Assembly (NCBI GenBank): GCA_039096225.1 | Contig: JBBPEB010000031.1 | Span: 1 to 64,000 of the forward strand | Direction: 5' to 3' | DNA: 64,000 bases | Origin: Blastocystis sp. Blastoise | Taxonomy: Eukaryota; Sar; Bigyra; Opalinata; Blastocystidae | Shown: piece by piece, positions 11,339 through 21,920 of the stretch | Position numbering within the stretch: the stretch's first letter is position 1 | How the letters are laid out: the number at the start of each line of letters is the position of its first letter | Made by a program: the position numbers and the translations under genes | The notes under the pieces: model-generated | Database searches by the model: none | What the model was told of the DNA's origin: nothing | The model's input: the letters and a program-made list of their open reading frames with translations, nothing else

Positions 11339-11640
11339 GATTCTCTTGTATTTGCCTTGGTTGTCATGGTTAGTGGTTCTTGAAGTGGTCCTGGTTAAAT
11401 GAAATGGTTTATTTAGTGTCAGGTATATAAATATATATATTTTTTATAATATTTCATTTTTAATTCATTTGTTTCTTTAATTGTTTCTTTTTTTATTATC
11501 TTTTTGGTTTATATTTTCTTTATATATAATTAATCAATAGATTATTAGTTATTTTTATTCTATAGGGAAGAAAATGTAACTGATGTGTGTGTTATACTCT
11601 TCGTTTTTTCATGTCTTTCTTTTAAATCTGTGGTTTCAGG
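11339..11640 (+). pseudogene. Gene B remnant (H1)
   Basis: Exons 11339-11422 (84 bp) and from 11566, flanked by TATAG acceptors and GTATAT donors as in H4. Reading in the H4 frame meets TAG in the first exon and TAA four codons into the second, so it is decayed or non-coding here. Confidence 0.5.
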
Positions 11641-11755
11641 TTGATTTATATGTATATATTTATATTTTATTTATTATTTTTGTTATTTATTGTTTCTTTA
11701 TTTATTTATATTTTATTTATTAAATTTATTTTATTTATTTATTTATTTATTTATT

Positions 11756-11794
<39 letters not shown>

Positions 11795-11940
11795 TTATAT
11801 TTATTATATTTATATGTTTATTTATTTATTATTATTTATTTATTTTATATGTTTATTTATTTATTTTTAATATTTATTTATGTATTTATTAATTATTTAT
11901 ATTATCTTTTTTATATGTTTTCTATTTTATATAGGTTTAA

Positions 11941-12315
11941 AATCTTCTTATTCTTTTTTTCTTCTTTCTTCTTCCTTCTTACTTCTTTCTCATTCTTTCT
12001 ACTTCCTATTTCCTTCTTCATTCCTTCTTCCTTCTTCCTATTTCCTTCTCCATTCATGCTTCCTTCTTCCTATTTCATTCTTCATTCATGCTTCCTACTT
12101 CCTACTTCCTTCTTCCTTCTTCCTCATCTTTGATTCTTCTTACTTACTTCTTCTTCATTCTGGATTCTTCCTTCTTCCTCATCCTTCCTTATTCTTACTT
12201 CTTCTTACTTCCTTCTTTCTCATCCTTCTTCCTCATCCTTCCTTATTCTTACTTCTTCTTCCTAATCCTTCCTACTTCCTTCTTCCTCATCCTTCCACTT
12301 CATTTCCTTCTTATT
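11941..12315. repeat. Pyrimidine/purine tract in H1
   Basis: TTCCTTCTTCC-type repeats on the plus strand, preceded by a TATATAG acceptor-like site. Long Leu/Ser/Phe ORFs here follow from the lack of stop codons in pyrimidine-only DNA. Confidence 0.85.
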
Positions 12316-12365
12316 ATATATATATATATATATATATTTGATTATTATTATTATTTATAAACTCC

Positions 12366-12431
12366 TTTTATGCTCTAGAAGGAGAGAAACAATCATATAG
12401 ATTGTTTTCAGGTTCAATTCCTGACATAAAG
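12366..12431 (+). ncRNA. tRNA-like cloverleaf T2 (H1)
   Basis: TTTTATG/CATAAAG closing stem, CTCT/AGAG arm, AACAATC/GATTGTT arm with a 5-nt loop, and T arm TCAGG-TTCAATT-CCTGA. T runs follow downstream. On the same strand as, and downstream of, gene B and the pyrimidine tract. Confidence 0.6.
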
Positions 12432-12492
12432 TGTTATTTTTTTATTTTTTAATATTTTATTCACATATTATATATATATATATATATATATA

Positions 12493-12542
12493 CTAGGGTC
12501 ACGCCGCAGGTCCGGGGCCTAACGGCACCGGACCGCGGCTGC
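12493..12542 (-). other. H3 3'-terminal hairpin and CTAG end
   Basis: Identical to the H1 hairpin. Confidence 0.93.
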
Positions 12543-12708
12543 AATGAATAATAACTGTTTGGTTTTTATTTACTTTCTTTCCTTTTTATCTATTATATAT
12601 TATATATTATATATTATATAATATATATTATTTATTAAATATTATCTATAATATGTTACTTATTATATATTATATATTATATATTATATATATTATTTTA
12701 ATAACACT

Positions 12709-12776
12709 TCTTATACTCTATATGGAGAGTAGCAATCATTTATTGATTGTAATCAGGTTCAATTCCTGATATAAGA
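12709..12776 (+). ncRNA. tRNA-like cloverleaf T1 (H3)
   Basis: Identical in sequence and fold to T1 of H1. Confidence 0.65.
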
Positions 12777-14036
12777 ACTAAATAGATTATTTGAATAGTA
12801 TCTGAAAAACTAAAAACAATACTTGAAGAAAATAAGAAATCCTTTTTGAATCATTATATTTGTTATTTATTATTTTAAAAATATATTTTGTATTTATAAA
12901 TAGTTGAGTTACTGCTTTAATTATTATGGAGTTTCTAAAGCTAATAAATTTAGAAATGGGTCATAATGTTAAGTATTGAAAAATATTTTTATGTTGTAAA
13001 ATCATTTTAAATAGATTATAATAAAATAGCATAAACTTATTTTAATCATTTCATAAAACTAAAACAAATCTAACACAACAAAGTCAACATTCATTTTGAC
13101 TTTAACAACTTAAACACAAAGTTTTTGAATTAATATTAATAAATTCAATCTAAATAGCATTTCTAAACACAAAAGTGTCAACAATATTACTTTTAGAGAG
13201 ACTTTACCATTTCGATATCAAGTGTATCAAAATAGTTTTAGACATAACTTTCACATAGTATAGATCTCATTATTTTATTTATTAATTCAAGTTTAATGTC
13301 TTGAATCTCTGACTTCAAGATCATTTTTAACACATTTTGAAAGGTTGACACACTTATAATTAATTTTAAAAGCTAATATTATAACATTATACTCATCATA
13401 ACTCTATCAACATAAGAGTCACCATTTTGACACTCTTTATAAACATTTTACATTTGGTCATACACTTTGTCAAGTGTATTTTTGTCCTTTCTTTTGATAT
13501 AATTTAGAATATAATTCATAGTTTGATAAATAAAATATTTTATATTGAATCTCATCCTTTGGATAATTCATTTCTACATTTAAAAATATTAATCCCTTTA
13601 AACTTGTTTTTAAAAGTCAAAATTTTCATAGTCTAATGAAAACACAATTTTAAAAGAATATACTAACTCTTTAAAATTTCTAGACAACTCAAACACATTG
13701 TTAATTCACTTTTCAAAAATGAAATTCTCTTATTTTTTAATATGTTGTAGAATTTAGCTTATTATATATTAAACTTCTATTAGAATTTCGAATCTCCTAT
13801 TTTAAGATAATATTTTTTATTTTACAACCTTAAAGTTACTTTTATGAGTTAATACGTTCACAAAATTATGTAAATATAAATGCGAGTAAACAGAGAAACT
13901 CAAAACTTAAATATCTCAATTATTGACAGTTTTAAATCAGTAATACTATACAGTGTTAAAAGTGACAATAAATGTTTTAAAATTTAATTCAAATATTTAA
14001 AAACTTGACACTATTTAACATACTAAGTATTTCAAG
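12777..14036. repeat. H3 right arm, degenerate repeats
   Basis: Near-identical to 1719-2970. No coding content. Confidence 0.6.
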
Positions 14037-15546
14037 AATTATCTTAATAGTCGACACAATTTAAATAAAAAAAAAAGAAAAAGAACAAAACAAAAATAGC
14101 AAAAGAAAACATTTAAATATAGAATAGCTAAAACGATAACAACAGCATAAATAAATAAATAATATAAAGAAAGCAGATAATAGAAAGCTATTAAATGTGA
14201 AAAATAATAATAATAATAAGCAAAAGAAAAAGAAAAAGAACTAAAAAAAAAAAAATCTAAACATAACCATAACACTAAAAAAACCTATATAAATAAAAAA
14301 TATATATATATAATAAAAAATAGTATAATAAATATATATAAAATATATATATTAAAAAAAATATTATAAATATTTGTTATATATATATATATATACCTTT
14401 AGATACATTTTTATTATTAAAATGAAAGCTAACATTAGGGTGATAAGATCCCCTATTAGAAAAGACACCTATATATAATATAATAAATGATAAAATATAT
14501 ATAAACAATAAATATATATATATACCTTCTAAAGAAGGAACAGAGGAATCACCATGATATCTTAACTGACTTGAAGAACCTATATATAATGAAAAGATAA
14601 TTAATAAATCAAAAAAAAAGAAAGGAAGAAATAAGAATATACCTGTATCATTATTACTATTAATCCAAGACTCCATAAGAAAAGAACGACCTATATAAGA
14701 TAAAAATAATAATAAACTAAATTAAATTTAAAAAGTAGACAACCTTCATCATTAATACGTTCAGCAACTACAACCACAACAGTAGAATAACCTATAAAGA
14801 AACAGTAATAGACAAATAATAAATAAAAAAAAAATAATAATAAATGAATGACAATATATATATACCTTTAATATCATATGAGCAGTCTACCTGATCACCA
14901 ACAACATCAACAGCAACATTTACATCAATAAAACAAACCTATATATATAAAAGTAAAAAAAAAAATAAATGAATGACAACATACCTTCAACACCACACAG
15001 ACATCTATTATCAACATCACTGTTAACATGTACAACAACTGAAGAACCTATATATATATAGAAATAATAAAAAAATAATAATAAAATATAAAAAAAAAAT
15101 AAATGATTGGTAACATACCATCTATAAAGCAAGAAGAACCTACATCAACACCGATATCACTATTGGAATCACTTACAATAACAGAAGAACCTATAAATAA
15201 AGAAAAGTTAAAAAAATAAAAACAAATCATTGACAACATACCTTCACAGTTAGCATAACAGGCAACACCACCACCACTGCATAATTCAAATAGCATAGAA
15301 GAACCTAAAATAATATAATAAATAATTAAAAAAAAAAAGAAATGGAAAAATATATACCTTAAAGACCATCATAGCAAGTACCACCAAGACCAAGAGCATA
15401 CACAACTGGATTTTATTGAGTAGAAGAACCTAAATATGAATACTAATAACAAATAGATACAATATACCTGATTTTCTTTGAAATATAAATTATTTTTTAT
15501 TTCCAGACCTCCACCTTGAAGCAATTTTGTTGTTCTTAGACATCAT
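14037..15546 (-). pseudogene. Gene A micro-exon array, decayed copy (H3)
   Basis: Start at 15543 or 15546. The exon chain and stop codons are as in H1 (TAA in exon 1, CAA-TAA in exon 2). The last exon region carries the clustered G-to-A tract, which turns its GTTCTCTTAG start into GTTTTTTTAG. Individual exons such as GSSVIVSDSNSDIGVDVGSSCFIDG remain open. Confidence 0.7.
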
Positions 15547-15737
15547 AATTAATAATTTAATATATAAATGAGTATTAGATTATGTATTTAACAATCCTAT
15601 TTCATTTGAATTAATAAATATAATAGGGTCTATTTTTAAAATATGCTTCTTAAAACATAATAGAAATCAAAAATAGCCTTAATTTTTCATTGATTTTATT
15701 ACAAAAGTAATAATTGGGTCATTCTGGTTTAAAATCA

Positions 15738-15753
15738 TTTTGGGTACCCAAAA
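15738..15753. promoter_or_regulatory. 16-bp palindrome between genes A and B (H3)
   Basis: TTTTGGGTACCCAAAA, in its uninterrupted context, about 195 bp upstream of gene A. Confidence 0.5.
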
Positions 15754-15901
15754 AACATAGTTCTTTACTCTTTTTTAAATATTTTATTGTATTGATTGAC
15801 TTAGTGTGTTTTATTTATTTATTTAAAGTTATTTAACTTAGTATTATATTTATCTATTTATATACTAATTTATTTATTTAAAATAATACACTTCTTTATA
15901 G

Positions 15902-16204
15902 GATTCTCTTGTATTTGCCTTGGTTGTCATGGTTAGTGGTTCTTGAAGTGGTCCTGGTTAAATGAAATGGTTTATTTAGTGTCAGGTATATAAATATATA
16001 TATTTTTTATAATATTTCATTTTTAATTCATTTGTTTCTTTAATTGTTTCTTTTTTTATTATCTTTTTGGTTTATATTTTCTTTATATATAATTAATCAA
16101 TAGATTATTAGTTATTTTTATTCTATAGGGAAGAAAAATGTAACTGATGTGTGTGTTATACTCTTCGTTTTTTCATGTCTTTCTTTTAAATCTGTGGTTT
16201 CAGG
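15902..16204 (+). pseudogene. Gene B remnant (H3)
   Basis: First exon 15902-15985, with the same TAG as H1. The second exon has an extra A (GAAAAATG), shifting it relative to H1. Confidence 0.45.
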
Positions 16205-16319
16205 TTGATTTATATGTATATATTTATATTTTATTTATTATTTTTGTTATTTATTGTTTCTTTATTTATTTATATTTTATTTATTAAATTTATTTTATTT
16301 ATTTATTTATTTATTTATT

Positions 16320-16358
<39 letters not shown>

Positions 16359-16504
16359 TTATATTTATTATATTTATATGTTTATTTATTTATTATTATT
16401 TATTTATTTTATATGTTTATTTATTTATTTTTAATATTTATTTATGTATTTATTAATTATTTATATTATCTTTTTTATATGTTTTCTATTTTATATAGGT
16501 TTAA

Positions 16505-16880
16505 AATCTTCTTATTCTTTTTTTTTCTTCTTTCTTCTTCCTTCTTACTTCTTTCTCATTCTTTCTACTTCCTATTTCCTTCTTCATTCCTTCTTCCTTC
16601 TTCCTATTTCCTTCTCCATTCATGCTTCCTTCTTCCTATTTCATTCTTCATTCATGCTTCCTACTTCCTACTTCCTTCTTCCTTCTTCCTCATCTTTGAT
16701 TCTTCTTACTTACTTCTTCTTCATTCTGGATTCTTCCTTCTTCCTCATCCTTCCTTATTCTTACTTCTTCTTACTTCCTTCTTTCTCATCCTTCTTCCTC
16801 ATCCTTCCTTATTCTTACTTCTTCTTCCTAATCCTTCCTACTTCCTTCTTCCTCATCCTTCCACTTCATTTCCTTCTTAT
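16505..16880. repeat. Pyrimidine/purine tract in H3
   Basis: As in H1. One extra T pair at its start changes which frame is open and so gives a longer spurious ORF. Preceded by (TTTA)n from about 16205. Confidence 0.85.
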
Positions 16881-16931
16881 TATATATATATATATATATA
16901 TATTTGATTATTATTATTATTTATAAACTCC

Positions 16932-16997
16932 TTTTATGCTCTAGAAGGAGAGAAACAATCATATAGATTGTTTTCAGGTTCAATTCCTGACATAAAG
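16932..16997 (+). ncRNA. tRNA-like cloverleaf T2 (H3)
   Basis: Same sequence and fold as T2 of H1. A TTTTTTT run lies shortly downstream. Confidence 0.6.
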
Positions 16998-17030
16998 TGT
17001 TATTTTTTTATTTTTTAATATTTTATTCAC

Positions 17031-17033
<3 letters not shown>

Positions 17034-17105
<72 letters not shown>
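17034..17105. repeat. (AT)n microsatellite in H3
   Basis: Near-pure AT dinucleotides between T2 and the left arm. Confidence 0.9.
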
Positions 17106-17109
<4 letters not shown>

Positions 17110-18983
17110 TTTTTTAATTTATTTTAATCCAGTTTAATTTATACTTTTCAATTTTGACCTTATATATATATATCTAACTTTTTATAGTTTTTTTAGACTT
17201 CCTCTTCTCAACAACAGTCACAATGAGAACAAATCTATTTATACTCAAACAAATAAATTATCTCTAAACTGTTTGAATCAATCAATATAGACGTGTCTGA
17301 CATAATTTATCAATTTAAACTCAATTTTAATAATTAAAAGTAAACAAACCAAACACACATGTCGACTTTAAAACGTTAAACTCAGTATTAAAAGATAGTT
17401 TTTATAGAGTGGACATAAAACATTGATTTAAACAAAAATGAATTAAAATAATTAACTCTTGACACAACTTTACCATTTGACAAAACACTCATCCACAATA
17501 TTTTCCAAAGTTCTTTTAGTAAAGTGTTTATATACACATATTATGTATAAAATGAAAGTCAACTTCTTGAATCTCTTTGTTTAAGACAGTGTTTAAAACA
17601 TTTTGACAAATTAACAACCTTTAACTTGCTATTTAAAGCTGATATTTTAAGAGTAAACTTGATTTAACTACTTAAACACAACTGTCATCATCATAACACT
17701 TTTAAAGACACTTTACCATTTGCTAATACACTTTGATCAAAATATTTTTGTCCCTTCTTTTAATATAATATAGGTCATACACTCTAGTTTAATGACTAAA
17801 AGCTCTTATTTTGAATCTCGTCCTCTAAGTCACTCATTTTTACATTTTCTAAAAATTAAGACCCTTAGAGTTGACTTTTTGGCTCAGTTTTTTTACAGTG
17901 CACGAAATTCACGATTTTGTATAAACTGAAGTAAAAATAAATTTTAAATAATAGTCACAACCCTTCACACATCAACTCTTTAAAAATTATTTTCTTTGTA
18001 CTTTTGATATGTTGTAGAGCTACTATAGCTGCACACTAATTAATATCTCTAAATTTTTTATTCAAAGTTTAAGACTATGTTTTACACATTTATTTAAATT
18101 TGACAACCTTAAACTATTTATTTAAAGCTCTTATTCATAAAATAGACTTAATACATGATTCTAAACATATATAGAAACCCTTTTACTTTTTAAGACACAT
18201 TTTGTCATTTGGTCATACACTTTGACCATCATAATTTTGACTCTCCTTTTAACATAGTATAGAGTTATAAGTCTAGTTTACTAAATAAAAGTCATTATAT
18301 TGAATCTCTCACTCTAAGACCACTTAATTCACATTTTTTCAAAATTGTGACACTCAAACTCATTATTTTAAGACTTTGTTTTAACTATAGTAGTTTGAGG
18401 ACCTATTGATTACTATGATACAATATTAGTCAATTATAAGAAGATCGAAGAAAAATATCGATCACTCAAAAATCGTCCTCAGGAGCTCAAAATCGCTACA
18501 CCTAGGTTTTTTGACCTCCTGAATCAGAATATCATGTCAAAATAAGAATCTAAATTTGACCGTTAAGGCCTCACGTGTTCAATATGAAAAAGTATTAAAA
18601 AATAGATAAATATAAAGAATAAACACGGATAACGTATATTGTGGGATTGATAAAAAATCAAGTTTACCCCATGTTTATTTTTCAATTGTCTGGTCAACAA
18701 TTTTTATCGGGATGATCCCAAAGAGCCAATCAAAAACGACTCAAAAATCATGTTTTCTGTTCTTTTATTAATAACTTTTTAATTATAAATAATATCGCTT
18801 AACCAAATATACGGTGCACAACTACATGTTATATCCTATTGAACTGTGTTTCAACGAAAAGTTAACTCCCCGTAAGTTTAGAGGAGTTGCGGCGACAAAC
18901 TATAGTATACATTAGCCAATCAAATGGTTTTTCCAAAAACTGACCAATGGGAATTTTTTTGCCTATTCTCATATATATAGTAA

Positions 18984-18986
<3 letters not shown>
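17106..18986 (-). repeat. H3 left arm, degenerate 245-bp repeats and 5' terminus
   Basis: Non-coding reverse complement of the H2 left arm, ending in the conserved 5' terminal region. It differs from the H1 copy (19035-20915) by only a few single-base indels, for example near 18330 and 18450. Confidence 0.65.
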
Positions 18987-19037
<51 letters not shown>

Positions 19038-20915
19038 TCTTTTTTTAATTTATTTTAATCCAGTTTAATTTATACTTTTCAATTTTGACCTTATATATAT
19101 ATATCTAACTTTTTATAGTTTTTTTAGACTTCCTCTTCTCAACAACAGTCACAATGAGAACAAATCTATTTATACTCAAACAAATAAATTATCTCTAAAC
19201 TGTTTGAATCAATCAATATAGACGTGTCTGACATAATTTATCAATTTAAACTCAATTTTAATAATTAAAAGTAAACAAACCAAACACACATGTCGACTTT
19301 AAAACGTTAAACTCAGTATTAAAAGATAGTTTTTATAGAGTGGACATAAAACATTGATTTAAACAAAAATGAATTAAAATAATTAACTCTTGACACAACT
19401 TTACCATTTGACAAAACACTCATCCACAATATTTTCCAAAGTTCTTTTAGTAAAGTGTTTATATACACATATTATGTATAAAATGAAAGTCAACTTCTTG
19501 AATCTCTTTGTTTAAGACAGTGTTTAAAACATTTTGACAAATTAACAACCTTTAACTTGCTATTTAAAGCTGATATTTTAAGAGTAAACTTGATTTAACT
19601 ACTTAAACACAACTGTCATCATCATAACACTTTTAAAGACACTTTACCATTTGCTAATACACTTTGATCAAAATATTTTTGTCCCTTCTTTTAATATAAT
19701 ATAGGTCATACACTCTAGTTTAATGACTAAAAGCTCTTATTTTGAATCTCGTCCTCTAAGTCACTCATTTTTACATTTTCTAAAAATTAAGACCCTTAGA
19801 GTTGACTTTTTGGCTCAGTTTTTTTACAGTGCACGAAATTCACGATTTTGTATAAACTGAAGTAAAAATAAATTTTAAATAATAGTCACAACCCTTCACA
19901 CATCAACTCTTTAAAAATTATTTTCTTTGTACTTTTGATATGTTGTAGAGCTACTATAGCTGCACACTAATTAATATCTCTAAATTTTTTATTCAAAGTT
20001 TAAGACTATGTTTTACACATTTATTTAAATTTGACAACCTTAAACTATTTATTTAAAGCTCTTATTCATAAAATAGACTTAATACATGATTCTAAACATA
20101 TATAGAAACCCTTTTACTTTTTAAGACACATTTTGTCATTTGGTCATACACTTTGACCATCATAATTTTGACTCTCCTTTTAACATAGTATAGAGTTATA
20201 AGTCTAGTTTACTAAATAAAAGTCATTATATTGAATCTCTCACTCTAAGACCACTTAATTCACATTTTTCAAAATTGTGACACTCAAACTCATTATTTTA
20301 AGACTTTGTTTTAACTATAGTAGTTTGAGGACCTATTGATTACTATGATACAATATTAGTCAATTATAAGAAGATCGAAGAAAATATCGATCACTCAAAA
20401 ATCGTCCTCAGGAGCTCAAAATCGCTACACCTAGGTTTTTTGACCTCCTGAATCAGAATATCATGTCAAAATAAGAATCTAAATTTGACCGTTAAGGCCT
20501 CACGTGTTCAATATGAAAAAGTATTAAAAAATAGATAAATATAAAGAATAAACACGGATAACGTATATTGTGGGATTGATAAAAAATCAAGTTTACCCCA
20601 TGTTTATTTTTCAATTGTCTGGTCAACAATTTTTATCGGGATGATCCCAAAGAGCCAATCAAAAACGACTCAAAAATCATGTTTTCTGTTCTTTTATTAA
20701 TAACTTTTTAATTATAAATAATATCGCTTAACCAAATATACGGTGCACAACTACATGTTATATCCTATTGAACTGTGTTTCAACGAAAAGTTAACTCCCC
20801 GTAAGTTTAGAGGAGTTGCGGCGACAAACTATAGTATACATTAGCCAATCAAATGGTTTTTCCAAAAACTGACCAATGGGAATTTTTTTGCCTATTCTCA
20901 TATATATAGTAATGA
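18987..20915 (-). mobile_element. Right fragment of H1 (left arm and 5' terminus)
   Basis: Starts in the (AT)n run interrupted by H3, continues through the repeat-built left arm, and ends in TC (minus) at 20915. No ORF of substance. Confidence 0.92.
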
Positions 20916-21311
20916 TAATGATAACATATATCTATTCCTTCTATATATCATCTATATTATCTATATTATCTATATTATCTATATTATCTATATTATCTAT
21001 AATATCTATATTATCTATAATATCTATATTATCATATTATCTATATTATCTATATCATCTATATCATCTATATCATCTATATCATCTATATTATCTATAT
21101 TATCTATAATATCTATATTATCTATATCATCTATTCTTTCTATATAATCTATATTATCTATATTATCTATATCATCTATATTATCTATATTATCTATATA
21201 TAATTTATTCCTTCTATTTATCATCAATATACTATCTATATATCATCTATATCATTTATACCATATATGATATATATATAAATATAATAAACATATTATA
21301 TATACTATTAG
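20916..21311. repeat. Host TATCTA satellite, right of H1
   Basis: TATCTATAT and TATCATCTATA units continuing the array at 1-1434. Open frames on both strands here are simple-repeat artefacts (Ile-Asp-Asn or Leu-Ser-Ile periodicity). Confidence 0.88.
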
Positions 21312-21317
21312 CTAATA

Positions 21318-21530
21318 CTATATAGTTTCATTGATAACGAGATATTGTCACAAACGCCATGTTGTAAGATTCTGAAGCCTCTTTATGCTCTGCAGTCAAA
21401 AGGTAAGCCTGTCACTATTAGACGAAAGAGAAAGGCAGAAGAGGCTATGAATAAGAAGTATAAAAAGGTTCCTCATGTGAAACGTGCCATACCACTTGAA
21501 GACCAGGTTAAAATGACTCGTTTTGATTAA
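21318..21530 (+). CDS. Possible 3'-terminal exon of an unknown host gene
   Basis: An open frame of about 70 codons ends in TAA at 21528-21530. Its base composition is clearly less AT-rich than its surroundings, and it uses mixed codons rather than simple repeat. It lacks a good ATG near its start, and a TATATAG acceptor-like site ends at 21325, so it would be a last exon. The product is basic (segment RRKRKAEEAMNKKYKK) and ends VKMTRFD. I do not recognise the family. No upstream exon is visible; if there is one it would lie inside or beyond the satellite and H1. It could be a gene fragment. Confidence 0.4.
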   Translation, partial: LYSFIDNEILSQTPCCKILKPLYALQSKGKPVTIRRKRKAEEAMNKKYKKVPHVKRAIPLEDQVKMTRFD

Positions 21531-21861
21531 TCATTTATCAATATTATTTTCCATATTATTTCTAATACTATAAACAAATATGTATCTAATTTAACTAATT
21601 ATCATAGTATTATTCATATATATCTTATTTAAATCTATTTTTATGATACTCATTCATTATATATATATATATATAAACATTTTTTATTTATTCAATTATT
21701 ATACTCAAAATTATATTACATATTTTCCATATATATAACCTATTGTTTTTATTCTTGTTGAGTTCATCATTCTTAAATCTTTCTTCCTATATATCAATAA
21801 ACAATAACATTCAATACTCTATAACCATAAACGAACATAAATATATATATATATATATATA
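21531..21861. other. Host AT-rich sequence
   Basis: No gene, RNA or repeat recognised beyond short AT runs. Ends at the A immediately before the H7 5' terminus. Confidence 0.6.
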
Positions 21862-21870
21862 TCATTACTA

Positions 21871-21920
21871 CTAGGGTAACGCCGCTGGCGCACCGCCTAA
21901 CGGCGACGCGCCGCGGCTGC
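21871..21920 (-). other. H4 variant 3'-terminal hairpin
   Basis: Same 50-bp layout and CCTAACGG loop as the non-autonomous ends, but the stem is GGCGC/GCGCC instead of GGTCCGG/CCGGACC; both strands changed together. Outer GCCGC/GCGGC and CTAG are kept. Confidence 0.92.

Larger units (their letters stand above)
10993..12492 (-). mobile_element. Middle fragment of H1
   Basis: Continuation of H1 after H2. The sequence at 10993 onward joins exactly to 4498 when compared with H3 (15549-15562). It holds the palindrome, gene B remnant, (TTTA)n stretch (about 11640-11935), pyrimidine tract and T2. Confidence 0.93.
12493..18986 (-). mobile_element. Helitron H3, 6494 bp, inserted in H1
   Basis: CTAG at 12493-12496 and TC terminus at 18986 (minus), flanked by A (12492) and T (18987). 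It landed in the (AT)n run beside T2 of H1. It has the same length as H2 and is nearly identical to it. H3 preserves the uninterrupted form of the site that H2 occupies in H1. A short tract of clustered G-to-A changes at 14278-14360 distinguishes it. Confidence 0.94.
1435..20915 (-). mobile_element. Helitron H1, 6.5 kb non-autonomous class, split by H2 and H3
   Basis: On the minus strand the element begins TCATTACTATATATATGAG (ending at 20915) and finishes with a GC hairpin plus CTAG at 1435-1438. The host flanks are A (1434) and T (20916). Its own DNA is 1435-4498, 10993-12492 and 18987-20915, 6493 bp in total, almost the same as the uninterrupted copies H2 and H3 (6494 bp each). Read 5' to 3' it carries a left arm of degenerate repeats, T2, a purine/pyrimidine tract, gene B, gene A, a right arm, T1 and the hairpin. 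It has no Rep/helicase, so it must be mobilised in trans, presumably by the H4/H9 family. Confidence 0.93.

Noticed and set aside
1435-20915. Large inverted and direct repeats as LTR elements or segmental duplication
   Set aside because: No target duplications, no LTRs, no reverse transcriptase; ends and A/T flanks fit Helitrons, and nesting explains the repeats.
20876-21227. ORFs on both strands with Leu-Ser-Ile or Ile-Asp-Asn periodicity
   Set aside because: Simple TATCTA satellite translated; no non-repeat content.
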